Source of the DNA: Streptomyces violaceoruber
GTDB lineage: Bacteria; Actinomycetota; Actinomycetes; Streptomycetales; Streptomycetaceae
Reading direction: 5' to 3'
Assembly: GCA_000720805.1 (NCBI GenBank)
Contig: JODI01000030.1
Span: forward strand, 1 to 64,000
Length of the DNA stretch: 64,000 nt
Shown here: piece after piece, positions 7,533 to 16,090 of the stretch
Layout: each line of letters starts with the position of its first letter
Numbering within the stretch: position 1 is the first letter of the stretch
The notes under the pieces: model-generated
What the model saw: only the letters and a program-made list of their open reading frames with translations
Databases searched by the model: none
What the model was told of the DNA's origin: nothing
Translations under genes and position numbers: made by a program

Positions 7533-8869
7533 CGCCCTTCACCTCCCGTGCTGTTGGTACTGCTGTTGCGGGTGTTGCTGGCGTGAGGGGTGTTCACCGG
7601 GCTGCCCGCGCGGGGAACGGGGGCCGCGGAGGGGACAGAACCGCCGCCTCCGTTCGGGGAGCGCGTGCTGTGCGCGGCGACACCGCCGGACGCCGGATTG
7701 CTCGGACGGGCACCGCCGCCCGAGCCGCCCTGGCCCGCGCCGCCGTTGTTGTCGGCGCGGGTGCTGTGCGTCTTGATGCCCTGGGCGACCAGGGTCGCGG
7801 GTGAGGTCATGACGGCCGCGGCCTTGCCCTCGGCGCCCTGCATGATGCGGTTGCTGCGGGAGTTGGCGATCTCGTCGCCGAAGCCGGGGACGAAGCGGTA
7901 GATCATGCCGCTGGCGAAGATCGCGAGCAGGATGATGGCGAGGCCGGAGACGATCGCGGCGACCGAGTCGGGGCCGCCGTCGGAGGCGAGGGCCCCGGCG
8001 AGGCCGAGGACGATCACGATCACCGGCTTGACCAGGATCACCGCGATCATCACGCCCGCCCAGCGGCGGACGTGGCCCCAGAGGTTCTTGTCGACGAGGC
8101 CGGCGTAGACGACGACGCCGAGCAGGGCGCCGACGTAGAGCAGGACGGCCCTCAGGTACAGCTCCAGGTAGAGGACACCTGCCGCGACGATCGACACCAG
8201 CGACACCAGCATCAGCATGATCGGGCCGCCGCCGATGTCGTCGCCCTTGTTGAGGGCCTCCGAGAACGTGCCGAAGAACGTGTCCGTCTGATTGCCCGTC
8301 GTCTTCGCGAGGACATCGCTGATGCTGTCCGTCGCGGAGACGACGGTGTACAGGATCAGCGGGGTGAAGGCGGAGGCGAGCACGGTGAGCCAGAGGAAGC
8401 CGACCGCTTCGCTGATGGCGGTGGTCAGCGGCACGCCGCGCACGGCCCGCTTGGCGACGGCCAGCAGCCACAGCAGCAGCGTGAGGATCGCGGACGCGGC
8501 GAAGACGATGGCGTACTGCTGGAGGAACTTCTGGTTGGTGAAGTCGACGTTGGCGGTCTCCTTCACGGCCTTGCTGAGCTGGTCGACGGTCCAGGACGCG
8601 GCGTCGGCACAGCCCCTTGCCAGGGAGGAGAGGGGGTCGAGGGTGTCGGGGAGGGGGGTGGTGCCGCGGCGGGCTCCGCCGGTGGAGCCGCTGCCTTGTT
8701 CGCAGTAGTCCTTGGCGGGGCCGCGGATGAGATCGCAGGGGTTGCTGCTCCCCGTCGGCGTGGGAGTGGGGGTGGGAGCGGCGAAGGCACTGGTGGCCAG
8801 TAGCACCGCCGTGGCCTGGACTGCGGCGACGGCGGTCGTGACTTTGAGGAAACGGTGGTTAGCGCGCAT
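7529..8869 (-). CDS. VirB6/TrbL-like polytopic membrane protein
   Basis: Protein of 446 aa with a cleavable signal (ends near ATSAFAAPTPTPTP), a Cys-containing external segment, and at least six hydrophobic helices between about 115 and 345, for example FAASAILTLLLWLLAVAKR and VMIAVILVKPVIVIVLGLAG. The C-terminal tail is Gly/Ser/Asn-rich and low complexity. Polytopic core plus position between VirB8-like and VirB4-like genes suggests the inner-membrane channel component of the type IV-like system. Sequence similarity to classical VirB6 is not evident, so the call rests on topology and neighbours. It overlaps its upstream neighbour by 11 nt. Confidence 0.68.
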   Translation of the reverse strand: MRANHRFLKVTTAVAAVQATAVLLATSAFAAPTPTPTPTGSSNPCDLIRGPAKDYCEQGSGSTGGARRGTTPLPDTLDPLSSLARGCADAASWTVDQLSKAVKETANVDFTNQKFLQQYAIVFAASAILTLLLWLLAVAKRAVRGVPLTTAISEAVGFLWLTVLASAFTPLILYTVVSATDSISDVLAKTTGNQTDTFFGTFSEALNKGDDIGGGPIMLMLVSLVSIVAAGVLYLELYLRAVLLYVGALLGVVVYAGLVDKNLWGHVRRWAGVMIAVILVKPVIVIVLGLAGALASDGGPDSVAAIVSGLAIILLAIFASGMIYRFVPGFGDEIANSRSNRIMQGAEGKAAAVMTSPATLVAQGIKTHSTRADNNGGAGQGGSGGGARPSNPASGGVAAHSTRSPNGGGGSVPSAAPVPRAGSPVNTPHASNTRNSSTNSTGGEGR

Positions 8870-9707
8870 ACGTGAAGCCTCCGTACTCCTCGACAGCCCT
8901 GGTCATGTCGTCGGCGGTGGAGGCCCTCTGGTCGCGCCCGACCGGCACGGGGCCGTCCTTCTGCTGGAAGTCGGTGACCTTCCAGTCGCTGTTGGCCCAC
9001 TTCAGCTGGTAGGTGGTGGTGTACCAGCTTTCCGACACCGGGTTGGTGGAACTCTCGCCGGACAGGCCGAAGAGCGACGTGTACCAGACCTCGACGGCCG
9101 CGGTGCTCGCGTTGGACGACGTGACCTTGGTGCCCACTGGGATGACCCGCGAGACGAAAGTCTGGCCGGTGGGCGCGGCGCCGTCCTTGGCGAGGCCGAT
9201 GTTGGTCAGGAACGACTCGCTGGAGTACGCGTTGTCCAGGTCGGCCAGCCGGGCGGCGGCGACGTCGGGGGCGTAGACGGTGTTGACGATCTCGTGCCGT
9301 TTGGCCTTGTTGAACATATCGGCCGAGCCGAGTGCCACAGAGTAGTTGGCTGCCGCACTCGCCGCGCCTTGCGCGTCATGCGCGTACCCAGTGGGAATCC
9401 CGCCCGACTTCGACTGGACCGGTTTTTCACCGCTCGCCGCCGTTGAACCAGCCTCCGGCTGGGCACCCGCAGCCGTACCCGGAGACGACGACGTGTTGTC
9501 GGGGTCGTCGCCGCCGCGGTTCGCGAAGGCGATGGCGGCGATGAGGAGGACGATGACGCCGACCACCGTGACCAGGCTTCTGGAGGAGCCGCGGCCTCTG
9601 CGGGCGCCGCCGTACACGTCGCCGGCCCGGTCGGGCAGGCGGGTGGTCCGGGTGTGGCCCGTACCGCCGTACCCTCCGGAGGTCTCGTGGTCGTCCCCGA
9701 GAGTCAT
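8859..9707 (-). CDS. VirB8-like bitopic membrane protein
   Basis: Protein of 282 aa with a Gly/Arg-rich cytoplasmic N terminus, one transmembrane helix (SLVTVVGVIVLLIAAIAFA), then an external domain that ends with a strand-rich stretch: TAAVEVWYTSLFGL, then WYTTTYQLKWANSDWKVTDF. This bitopic plan with a C-terminal NTF2-like fold is that of VirB8/TrbF scaffolds. ATG at 9707 is preferred to the upstream in-frame ATG at 9827 because GAGGGG precedes it and the upstream extension looks non-coding. Probable first structural gene of the co-transcribed block 9707-2811. Confidence 0.7.
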   Translation of the reverse strand: MTLGDDHETSGGYGGTGHTRTTRLPDRAGDVYGGARRGRGSSRSLVTVVGVIVLLIAAIAFANRGGDDPDNTSSSPGTAAGAQPEAGSTAASGEKPVQSKSGGIPTGYAHDAQGAASAAANYSVALGSADMFNKAKRHEIVNTVYAPDVAAARLADLDNAYSSESFLTNIGLAKDGAAPTGQTFVSRVIPVGTKVTSSNASTAAVEVWYTSLFGLSGESSTNPVSESWYTTTYQLKWANSDWKVTDFQQKDGPVPVGRDQRASTADDMTRAVEEYGGFTYAR

Positions 9708-9909
9708 GCCGCGTACGCCCCCTCGACGTCGTGCGGAAACGCGTAGGAAAACGCGTACGAGTACGACGGTAGCCGTGCTGGTTCCCGCGCGGGCGCGGTG
9801 TGGTGACTCGACATCAGGGAAACGCAACCTCAGCCGGTGGGCACGACGGACGGATGGGGGTGGAGGGGGAACCGGGCGGACGCGCCCCGCACGGGTCGTG
9901 GTCGCCCGC

Positions 9910-10218
9910 CTACACGGCCATGCCGTACACGATGGTGAACAGCGTGCCGAGTGAGCCGATGATGAAGACTCCCGTCAGGCCCGCGATGATGAGGCCCTTG
10001 CCTTGCTCCGCGCTGAAGGTGTCGCGCAGGGCCGTGGCACCGATGCGCTGCTTGGCGGCGCCCCAGATGGCGATGCCGAGGCAGAGCAGGATGGCCACCG
10101 CCATCACGACCTCGATCATCACCTTCGCCTCGTTGCCCAGGCTGCCGAAGGGGCCCCAGTCCGGAGCGATCCCGCCGATGATGGTGTTGATGTCTCCCTT
10201 GTCGGCCGCAAAGAGCAT
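9910..10218 (-). CDS. Small two-helix membrane protein of the type IV-like cluster
   Basis: Protein of about 102 aa with two hydrophobic helices (MIEVVMAVAILLCLGIAIWG and GLIIAGLTGVFIIGSLGTL) separated by a short charged loop. Size and topology are those of VirB2/TrbC pilins, although no signal sequence is seen, so it could be a membrane subunit of another kind. ATG at 10218 has GGTGA 5 nt upstream; a GTG at 10227 is possible. It is separated from the VirB8-like gene by about 200 bp in which I see no gene, and may have its own transcript. Confidence 0.65.
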   Translation of the reverse strand: MLFAADKGDINTIIGGIAPDWGPFGSLGNEAKVMIEVVMAVAILLCLGIAIWGAAKQRIGATALRDTFSAEQGKGLIIAGLTGVFIIGSLGTLFTIVYGMAV

Positions 10219-10664
10219 GTAAGTCACCGCCCCTGGTGGGTAGTTCCGCTTCCCCTGCCTTGGCGCAGAGGTCAGCCCTCATTCTCGCCGACAATGACGC
10301 TGGCGTATGTCGACTTGGCGTCATTGATTGGCGGGTTTCGTACTCATACCTTGCCACCGGTCCGCGTCGGTCCTCCGGGTTTCTGTCGAACAGACGTTGG
10401 GCGGTATGCGAGGAGTCGTATCGTCACTCTGTGTATCACGGCAGGTCACGCCGGGCAATGAGGCCGGAGCGGAACCTGACGGCGGTTCCGTCGTTGACCC
10501 CTTTTCATCACCTGTGATGGCGTCCTGCGCTGAACGTGTGTCTACGACCGTTGTTCTTCGGGTGAAGGCTAACCCGGGCACGGCGAACGGGCCGCGGCTG
10601 GGTGCCACGGCCCGTGGGCGCTAAACGCGATTGACGGAGAGTCAGCCGCTGAGGACGGTGAGGG
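10219..10664. other. Gene-free region with inverted repeats
   Basis: About 445 bp with no convincing gene. It contains three symmetric elements: CAATGACGC/GCGTCATTG arms (10292-10300 with 10318-10326), a 12-bp palindrome ATCACCTGTGAT at 10508-10519, and ACGGGCCG/CGGCCCGT (10587-10594 with 10608-10615). The first lies about 75 bp upstream of the small type IV-like membrane protein and could be an operator. The last lies downstream of the peptidase gene and could be a weak terminator. Confidence 0.5.
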
Positions 10665-12011
10665 TCAGCCCGTGAAGGCGCTCACACCCGAGGGGGTGCC
10701 CCAGCCGGTGGGACCGTCGTAGCCGGCCCGGGCGGTGCAGAAGTAGCTCGTGGAGCACGTGCCGTTGTTGCCGGAGGTCACGTCGTTGAGGGCCGAGGTG
10801 TGCGCGTAGGGGAACGCGGCCGGGTAGGAGCCGCTGGAGGGGGTGCCGGCGAGGGCGTAGACGGCCGCGATGATGGGCGAGGAGGCGCTGGTGCCGCCGA
10901 ACGTGTACCAGCCGGCGGTGACGCCGTAGGAGTCGTAGACCGAGACGCCGGTCGCCGGGTCGGCGACGGCGGAGACGTCCGCGATCATGCGCTTGGCGCA
11001 GCCGGTGTCGGTCTGCCAGCTGGGCTTGGCGTCGTACGAGGAGCAGCCGGAGCCGGTGCCCTCGGTGCTGCTGGTCTTCCAGACGCTCTCGGTCCAGCCG
11101 CGGCTGGTGGAGGAGGCGGAGAGCTTGGTGCCGCCGACCGAGGTGACGTACTTGGAGGCGGCCGGGTATTCGGCGCCGTAGGCGGAGTCGCCGGCGCTGA
11201 CGGTGATGGCGACGCCGGGGTGGTTGAAGTACGAGGAGTCGTACGAGGTGTCGGAGGAGGACTCCGAGCCGCCGTAGCTGTTGGAGACGGCCGTGGCGCC
11301 CAGACTGACCGCCTCGTTCACCGCGATGCCGAGGTTGGCCATGCTGGAGGACTTGGCCTCCACCAGCAGGATCTTGCAGTTCGGGCAGGTCGCGCTCGCC
11401 ATGTCGAGGTCCAGCGACTCCTCCTCGGCCCAGCCGCTGTCGGCGGTGGGCAGGGAGGTGGTGGAGCCGGTCTGGCTGACCTTCTTGAAGCAGCCGTTGG
11501 CGGTGGTGCAGGAGGACAGGCCGTAGTACGAGCGGTACTTCGCGAGGTCGGCGGCGGCGTTCGGGTCGTCGTACGCGTCGACGATGGCGATGGTCTTGCC
11601 GGAACCGCTGCTCGCCGCAGCGGCGGTGAGGCCGTAGGCGTCCTGGAGGTCGGAGGGGCCGTAACCGGAGGGGGTCGAGGCGTCCGCGGCCTTGGGCGTG
11701 ACGCCGTCGACGGCGGCCCGGTGCTTCTGGAAGGCGGTGAGGCCGCCGGTGACACGGAGGGAGTTGCAGGCCAGGTCGCCCTTGTGCTTGGGCGTGGCGC
11801 AGGGGGTGGCCGCCCACGTCACCTTCGACGAGACCGCGGTGGCGGTGGTGGCGGTCTGGGAGGTTGCCTGGGGGAGGGCGCTCGCTGAGGCGGCCGCGGT
11901 GCCGAGTCCGGCGAACACGAGCGCGGCGGTGGCTGCGGCAGTGGAACCGATACGGGCGATACGGGTCCATCTGGCGCGTATGGGGCGGGGGTTGTGGGGG
12001 TTCGTACGCAA
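10665..12011 (-). CDS. Secreted S53 (sedolisin) family peptidase
   Basis: Exported acid-type serine peptidase of about 448 aa. A basic N terminus and hydrophobic signal end near AAASASA. The triad is readable: the Glu/Asp pair in EEESLDLDMA (about 195-201) and the Ser in FGGTSASSPI (about 375), which is the sedolisin signature GTS-A-S-P. NDVTSGNNG and GYDGPTGWGTP near the C terminus fit the family's calcium site. A propeptide probably lies between signal and core. The start is a TTG at 12011 with AGGAGG 7 nt upstream; longer starts have no such site. It would degrade extracellular protein. Confidence 0.88.
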   Translation of the reverse strand: MRTNPHNPRPIRARWTRIARIGSTAAATAALVFAGLGTAAASASALPQATSQTATTATAVSSKVTWAATPCATPKHKGDLACNSLRVTGGLTAFQKHRAAVDGVTPKAADASTPSGYGPSDLQDAYGLTAAAASSGSGKTIAIVDAYDDPNAAADLAKYRSYYGLSSCTTANGCFKKVSQTGSTTSLPTADSGWAEEESLDLDMASATCPNCKILLVEAKSSSMANLGIAVNEAVSLGATAVSNSYGGSESSSDTSYDSSYFNHPGVAITVSAGDSAYGAEYPAASKYVTSVGGTKLSASSTSRGWTESVWKTSSTEGTGSGCSSYDAKPSWQTDTGCAKRMIADVSAVADPATGVSVYDSYGVTAGWYTFGGTSASSPIIAAVYALAGTPSSGSYPAAFPYAHTSALNDVTSGNNGTCSTSYFCTARAGYDGPTGWGTPSGVSAFTG

Positions 12012-12324
12012 CGGACAGCCTCCTGGGAGTGGTTGACAGGGGCGGTGCGGGTGGTGATGCCACCGGTACGTGGTCCCCGGAGGCGGGCGGCGGCCCGCCG
12101 AAACTGTCGCTTGTTGAGTACGTGACAACAAGGGAAGTGCGGAATCCTGACTTCCGCCTTACGGAAGGGGGTTGGGGGATTGCTGATCGATGGCTGCCCG
12201 ATGGGCGGGGGATGGCCCCGGCTTGACCGCGCTCACAGAGGGCGCACAGGCGTGGTGAGGTGACGCCCGGTCACGCCGGGAGCTTGTGGCTGCTTCTGGT
12301 GGCCCTCGGGTGCCCCGGGCGTGC
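12012..12324. other. Intergenic region with hairpins
   Basis: No gene seen. On the side nearer the peptidase are CTTGTTG/CAACAAG arms (12110-12132) and CTTCCG-CCTTA-CGGAAG (12151-12167), possible operators or leader hairpins for the peptidase gene. On the other side CCCGG-TCACG-CCGGG (12267-12281) lies after the TetR gene and may help terminate it. Confidence 0.45.
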
Positions 12325-12927
12325 TCAGCGGGGCGCGAGGCCGTGGAGCAGGTGGTGGATCGCGTCGTCGATCATGCCGAGGGCCGTGGGTGCGTCGATC
12401 ATGCCGCTCGCGGTGAAGCTGGCGAGGCCGTGGACGGTGGCGCCGGCGAGAAGGGTGAGGCGTTCCGGATCGTCCTCGACGATCTCGCCGCGCTGCTGTG
12501 CGTCTGCGATCACCCGCTCCAGACCGCCCACTGTCCGGTCGACTCCGGCGGCCATCTGCTCGGTGGCCTCGGGGTCGTGTTTGCGGGCGTACATGAGGTC
12601 CATGAGCTCCGCGTTGTCGGTGGCGAAGCCGAGGTAGGCGCGGGCCAGGGCGGTGAGGCGGGGTTCGAGGGGGAGCGCGGGGTCGTCGGCGGCGTCCAGG
12701 GCGCGGGCGAGCCGGTCGTAGCCGGTCAGGGCGAGGGCGTTGAGCAGGGCCTGCTTGTCCTTGAAGTGCCGGCCGGGGGCGGCGTGGCTGACGCCGACGT
12801 CCCGGGCCAGTTCGCGCAGCGAGAGCGAGCCGACCCCCTTCTCCCGAAGGGTGCGCTCGGCGCTCTCGAGGAGGGCGGCGCGCAGGTCACCGTGGTGGTA
12901 GGGGCGGCTTTCGGGCATGTGGGCCAT
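12325..12927 (-). CDS. TetR/AcrR-family transcriptional regulator
   Basis: Protein of 200 aa. The N-terminal helix-turn-helix (about 10-58) includes LRELARDVGVSHAAPGRHFKDKQALL, the Y/F-x-H-F-x-x-K signature of the family with Pro-Gly in the turn. The C-terminal half is a helical ligand-binding domain. Divergent from an SDR gene with an 89-bp gap carrying three 18-bp-spaced repeats, the usual arrangement for a repressor controlling itself and its neighbour. No clear ribosome binding site precedes ATG 12927 or 12918, so the mRNA may be leaderless. Effector unknown. Confidence 0.9.
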   Translation of the reverse strand: MAHMPESRPYHHGDLRAALLESAERTLREKGVGSLSLRELARDVGVSHAAPGRHFKDKQALLNALALTGYDRLARALDAADDPALPLEPRLTALARAYLGFATDNAELMDLMYARKHDPEATEQMAAGVDRTVGGLERVIADAQQRGEIVEDDPERLTLLAGATVHGLASFTASGMIDAPTALGMIDDAIHHLLHGLAPR

Positions 12928-12946
12928 CGTAACCGGATGTTGTCGC

Positions 12947-13000
12947 CGCCATCTTTGTGGACACCGCCACCTTTGTAGGCGTTGCCATCATTGTTGTCGG
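12947..13000. repeat. Three direct repeats at exact 18-bp spacing in a TetR/SDR promoter region
   Basis: Related 12-mers CGCCATCTTTGT (12947), CGCCACCTTTGT (12965) and TGCCATCATTGT (12983) recur every 18 bp. A weaker fourth copy starts at 13001. They fill the gap between the divergent TetR and SDR genes, so they are candidate repressor sites. Confidence 0.8.
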
Positions 13001-13016
13001 CGTCTACATTGGAGGC

Positions 13017-13943
13017 ATGGCAGCTGACAAGAACGACCGATGGAACACGACCCGCCTCCCCGACCTCGCCGGACGCACGGCAGTCGTCACGGGCGCCAAC
13101 AGCGGAATCGGGCTGAGGGCCGCGGACGCGCTGGCCCGGGCGGGCGCGCATGTGGTGTTCGCCGTACGGGACGTGGAGCGGGGCCGCGCGGCGGCGGCGA
13201 CGGTGAACGGCAGCACGGAGGTACGCCGGCTGGACCTGGCGGACCTGTCCTCCGTACGGCAGTTCGCGGACGGCTGGGAGGGCCGCCCGCTGGATCTGCT
13301 GATCAACAACGCGGGCGTGATGATGGTCCCGCAGCAGCGGACGCGGGACGGCTTCGAGATGCAGTTCGGCACGAACCACCTCGGGCACTTCGCGCTGACG
13401 AACCTGCTCCTGCCGTACGTCACGGACCGGGTCGTCACCGTCTCCTCCGGCGCCCATCGCTGGGGTGACGCGAGGATCAACTTCGACGACCTCGACATGG
13501 CCTCCGCCTACAACCCGCGCGACGCCTACGCCCAGTCCAAACTGGCGAACCTGCTCTTCACCCTGGAACTCCAGCGCCGTCTGACGTCGGCCGGCTCCCC
13601 GGTCCGCGCCCTGGCCGCCCACCCCGGCTACTCGGCGACCAACCTGCAGAGCCACGCGGCGAGTCCCGTGGCCCGCGCGTTCATGCGGCTCGGCAACAAG
13701 CTCTTCGCCCAGGACGACCGCGCGGGCGCCCTGCCCACCCTGTACGCGGCGACCCAGGACCTTCCCGGCGCGAGCTACGTGGGCCCGGACGGGACGGGCG
13801 AGATGCGGGGCGGGCCGACGCTGGTGGGCCGTTCGGCGGCGGCGAGTGACCCGGAGGTGGCCCGGCGGCTGTGGACGGTGTCGGAGGAGCTGACGGGGGT
13901 GGCCTTCCCTCTGGTTCCGGAGGCGGTGGCAGTCAAGGAGTGA
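13017..13943 (+). CDS. Short-chain dehydrogenase/reductase
   Basis: NAD(P)-dependent oxidoreductase of 308 aa. The Rossmann dinucleotide motif is VVTGANSGIG (about 23-32), the structural NNAG motif is LLINNAGVM, and the catalytic Ser and Y-x-x-x-K are in VTVSSGAHRW and YAQSKLANLL. The extra C-terminal length and FGTNHLGHFALTNLLLP resemble retinol-dehydrogenase-like SDRs. GGAGG sits just 1 nt before ATG 13017, too close for an ideal site; an upstream GTG at 12957 would add a hydrophobic leader. Probably repressed by the divergent TetR protein. Substrate unknown. Confidence 0.9.
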   Translation: MAADKNDRWNTTRLPDLAGRTAVVTGANSGIGLRAADALARAGAHVVFAVRDVERGRAAAATVNGSTEVRRLDLADLSSVRQFADGWEGRPLDLLINNAGVMMVPQQRTRDGFEMQFGTNHLGHFALTNLLLPYVTDRVVTVSSGAHRWGDARINFDDLDMASAYNPRDAYAQSKLANLLFTLELQRRLTSAGSPVRALAAHPGYSATNLQSHAASPVARAFMRLGNKLFAQDDRAGALPTLYAATQDLPGASYVGPDGTGEMRGGPTLVGRSAAASDPEVARRLWTVSEELTGVAFPLVPEAVAVKE

Positions 13944-14043
13944 TGGCGGCGGCGGCTCGACGCCCTCGGCGCTTGGCCGCGTCCAGTTGTCCCGTTCAGG
14001 AAGGCGCTGGATCGTCGGGCGCATCCCGCCTTACGTTGGCGCC

Positions 14044-14448
14044 ATGAGCGATCACTCCGAAGCGCCTGTCGCGCCCGTCCAGGCGTATGACCCCCCTTAC
14101 TACGTGGCTGTCTTCACCACGGTGCGAACACAGGACCAGAGCGGCTACAGCGAGACCAGCGCACGCATGGAAGACCTGGTGAAGGACGTCCCCGGGTATC
14201 TGGGGATGGACCACGCGCAGACTCCTGGCGGGCTGGGCATCACCGTCGGCTACTTCCGTGACGCCGACGCCCTCACGGAGTGGCGGACCAACGCCGAGCA
14301 CCGCGCGGCGCAGAAGCGCGGACAAGGCGCGTCGGTGGTGGCATTCCGTTCTTTCCCCAGCGCGAGCGCCGGGTGGATCTCGACCTCGTCGATACCCACA
14401 CCTTCAAGTCGAGAGTCGTCTATCTCCGGTTACCGCGTGGCGCGCTAG
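14044..14448 (+). CDS. Antibiotic-biosynthesis-monooxygenase-like (ABM fold) protein
   Basis: Protein of 134 aa as read. The N-terminal 95 residues look like a dimeric alpha/beta-barrel ABM protein: YYVAVFTTVRTQ, MEDLVKDVPGYLGMDHA, GITVGYFRDADALTEWR and AEHRAAQKRGQ. Such proteins are small cofactor-free monooxygenases or heme-degrading relatives. The last 35 residues are Ser/Thr-rich and do not look like the expected C-terminal strand, while another frame continues with WW just after the A-Q-K-R-G helix. A frameshift near 14325-14345 is possible. Stands alone. Confidence 0.65.
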   Translation: MSDHSEAPVAPVQAYDPPYYVAVFTTVRTQDQSGYSETSARMEDLVKDVPGYLGMDHAQTPGGLGITVGYFRDADALTEWRTNAEHRAAQKRGQGASVVAFRSFPSASAGWISTSSIPTPSSRESSISGYRVAR

Positions 14449-14508
14449 CCGGCTTGTTCCCACTCGCTCAGTGCATGGCCCGCGGGCTCCCGGCTCCAGG
14501 AGCGCTTC

Positions 14509-15960
14509 TCAGCGGCCCGCGCGATTGCCTGCCCACACTGGGGGAATTCGGCCCGCCCACGGGCTTGCCTGTTCGAGTTGGCCGGCGAGGCGGAAGAGGC
14601 GGCTTTCGAGGCCGTATCCGGCGGCGAACTGCATACCGATCGGGAGCCCCGTCTCGGCATCGGCCGTCATCGGCACGGACATGGCGGGCGTGCCCGCCGT
14701 GTTGAACGGCATGGTGAACGGCGAGCTGTCGAAGACGCGGTCGATCCAGCCGAGGCCGTCCAGCGTCTGTACGCTCTCGGCAAGGGTGCCCAGGGGCATG
14801 GGAAGCTCCGGCAAGGTCGGGGTGAGCAGTATGTCGTGGGCGTCGAAGTACTGTGCCAGGCTGCGGGCGACCCGGTTGCGGATCGTGAGAGCGGTGACGA
14901 ACTGGGCGCCGCTGACTCGCTGCCCATAGTGGTAGCCGGCAAGGGTCACCGGTTCGAGGGTGGAGGAGTCGATGGGCCGGTCGAAGGCGGTAGCCAGCTC
15001 GTCGATCGAGGCCGCGAGGTTCGCCGTGAACAGACGGGCGTTGGCCAGCACGAACTCCTCCCAGTGGGCTCCGAGGTCGACCTCGACCTCCTCCACCTGG
15101 TGGCCGAGCGAGTCGAGCAGACGCACGGTGCGAGAGAGGGCGTCGGCCACCGGTGTGGTGGTGCGGCGTCCGCCCCATGCCTGGGTGAGGACACCGATCC
15201 GCAGCGAGCCCGGATGGCGGGCGACTTCCTCCGCGTACGGCCGGGACGGCTGCTGGGCGAAGTAGGGGTCACCCGGTTCCGGACCGCTGATCTGGTCGAG
15301 CAGTGCCGCACTGTCGCGTACCGTGCGGCTGACGCTGCCCTGCACGGCCAGGCCGCTGAAGATCTCGTCGAAGTCGGGGCCCAGGGAGACCCGGCCACGG
15401 GTGGGCTTCAACCCGAAGAGGCCGTTACAGGCGGCGGGGATACGGAGCGAGCCGGCGGCGTCGGTGCCGTGTGCGATCGGGATCACCCCGGCAGCGACGG
15501 CCGCCCCCGCGCCCCCGCTGGATCCGCCCGCGCTCCGTTCGATGTTCCACGGGTTGCGGGTCGCGCCGTACAGCGCTGGTTCCGTCGTAATGCTGTATGC
15601 CATCTCCGGTGTCGCGGTACGCCCGAACGTCACGAGGCCGGCGCGACGGAAGCGCAGCATCAGGGAAGAGTCGGCGCGCGCGACGTTGCCGGCCACAAGG
15701 CGGCTGCCCAGTTCCATGCGCCGCCCGGCCATGGAGACCCCGATGTCCTTGATCAGGAAAGGGACTCCGGCCAGCGGTGTGCTGCCGGGGGTGGGCTCGT
15801 CTTCGGTCGACCAGGTCTCCACGATGGCGTTGACCTGCGGATTGACCGACTGCGCGGCCTTGCGTGCGGCTGCTTGCAGTTCGGCGGGGGTCACCTCCCC
15901 TTTGGCCACCAGCTCCGCGAGCCCGACCGCGTCGAAGTTCACGTACTCGGTAACTCTCAC
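14509..15960 (-). CDS. Amidase-signature-family hydrolase
   Basis: Protein of about 483 aa. The amidase-signature core is complete: the catalytic Lys in PFLIKDIGVSMAG, the Gly/Ser-rich loop SAGGSSGGAGAAVAAG with the cis-Ser, and the nucleophile region GTDAAGSLRIPAACNG followed by GLKPTRGRVSLGP. These enzymes cleave amide bonds of small substrates; specificity cannot be read. GTG at 15960 has GGGAG 5 nt upstream, whereas the longest frame would run through the operator. Divergent from a TetR gene with a perfect 18-bp palindrome between them, so probably inducible. Confidence 0.9.
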   Translation of the reverse strand: MRVTEYVNFDAVGLAELVAKGEVTPAELQAAARKAAQSVNPQVNAIVETWSTEDEPTPGSTPLAGVPFLIKDIGVSMAGRRMELGSRLVAGNVARADSSLMLRFRRAGLVTFGRTATPEMAYSITTEPALYGATRNPWNIERSAGGSSGGAGAAVAAGVIPIAHGTDAAGSLRIPAACNGLFGLKPTRGRVSLGPDFDEIFSGLAVQGSVSRTVRDSAALLDQISGPEPGDPYFAQQPSRPYAEEVARHPGSLRIGVLTQAWGGRRTTTPVADALSRTVRLLDSLGHQVEEVEVDLGAHWEEFVLANARLFTANLAASIDELATAFDRPIDSSTLEPVTLAGYHYGQRVSGAQFVTALTIRNRVARSLAQYFDAHDILLTPTLPELPMPLGTLAESVQTLDGLGWIDRVFDSSPFTMPFNTAGTPAMSVPMTADAETGLPIGMQFAAGYGLESRLFRLAGQLEQASPWAGRIPPVWAGNRAGR

Positions 15961-16001
15961 TCTCACTCCCAGCGGCAAGAACGATACTGTTGAGTCCCTG
16001 A

Positions 16002-16019
16002 CGATACCGAACGGTATCG
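16002..16019. promoter_or_regulatory. TetR operator palindrome
   Basis: CGATACCG-AA-CGGTATCG is a perfect inverted repeat with 8-bp arms in the gap between the divergent amidase and TetR genes. Related half-sites ACGATACTG (15981) and TGGTACCGT (16032) flank it. The best candidate binding site for the adjacent TetR regulator. Confidence 0.75.
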
Positions 16020-16090
16020 AATGGAACGGACTGGTACCGTAGGGCAATGAGGCAAGGGGCCCGCACCCGACCGGACATCACGGAGTAGTC

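Noticed and set aside
10508..10519. ATCACCTGTGAT as a FadR/GntR-type operator
   Set aside because: A 12-bp palindrome in about 440 bp of DNA is suggestive but it is over 100 bp from any start and no regulator gene is near. Listed within the region note, not as an operator.
10800..11888. 362-codon open frame antisense to the S53 peptidase
   Set aside because: Gly/Ala/Val/Arg-only composition, typical of antisense reading of high-GC coding DNA.
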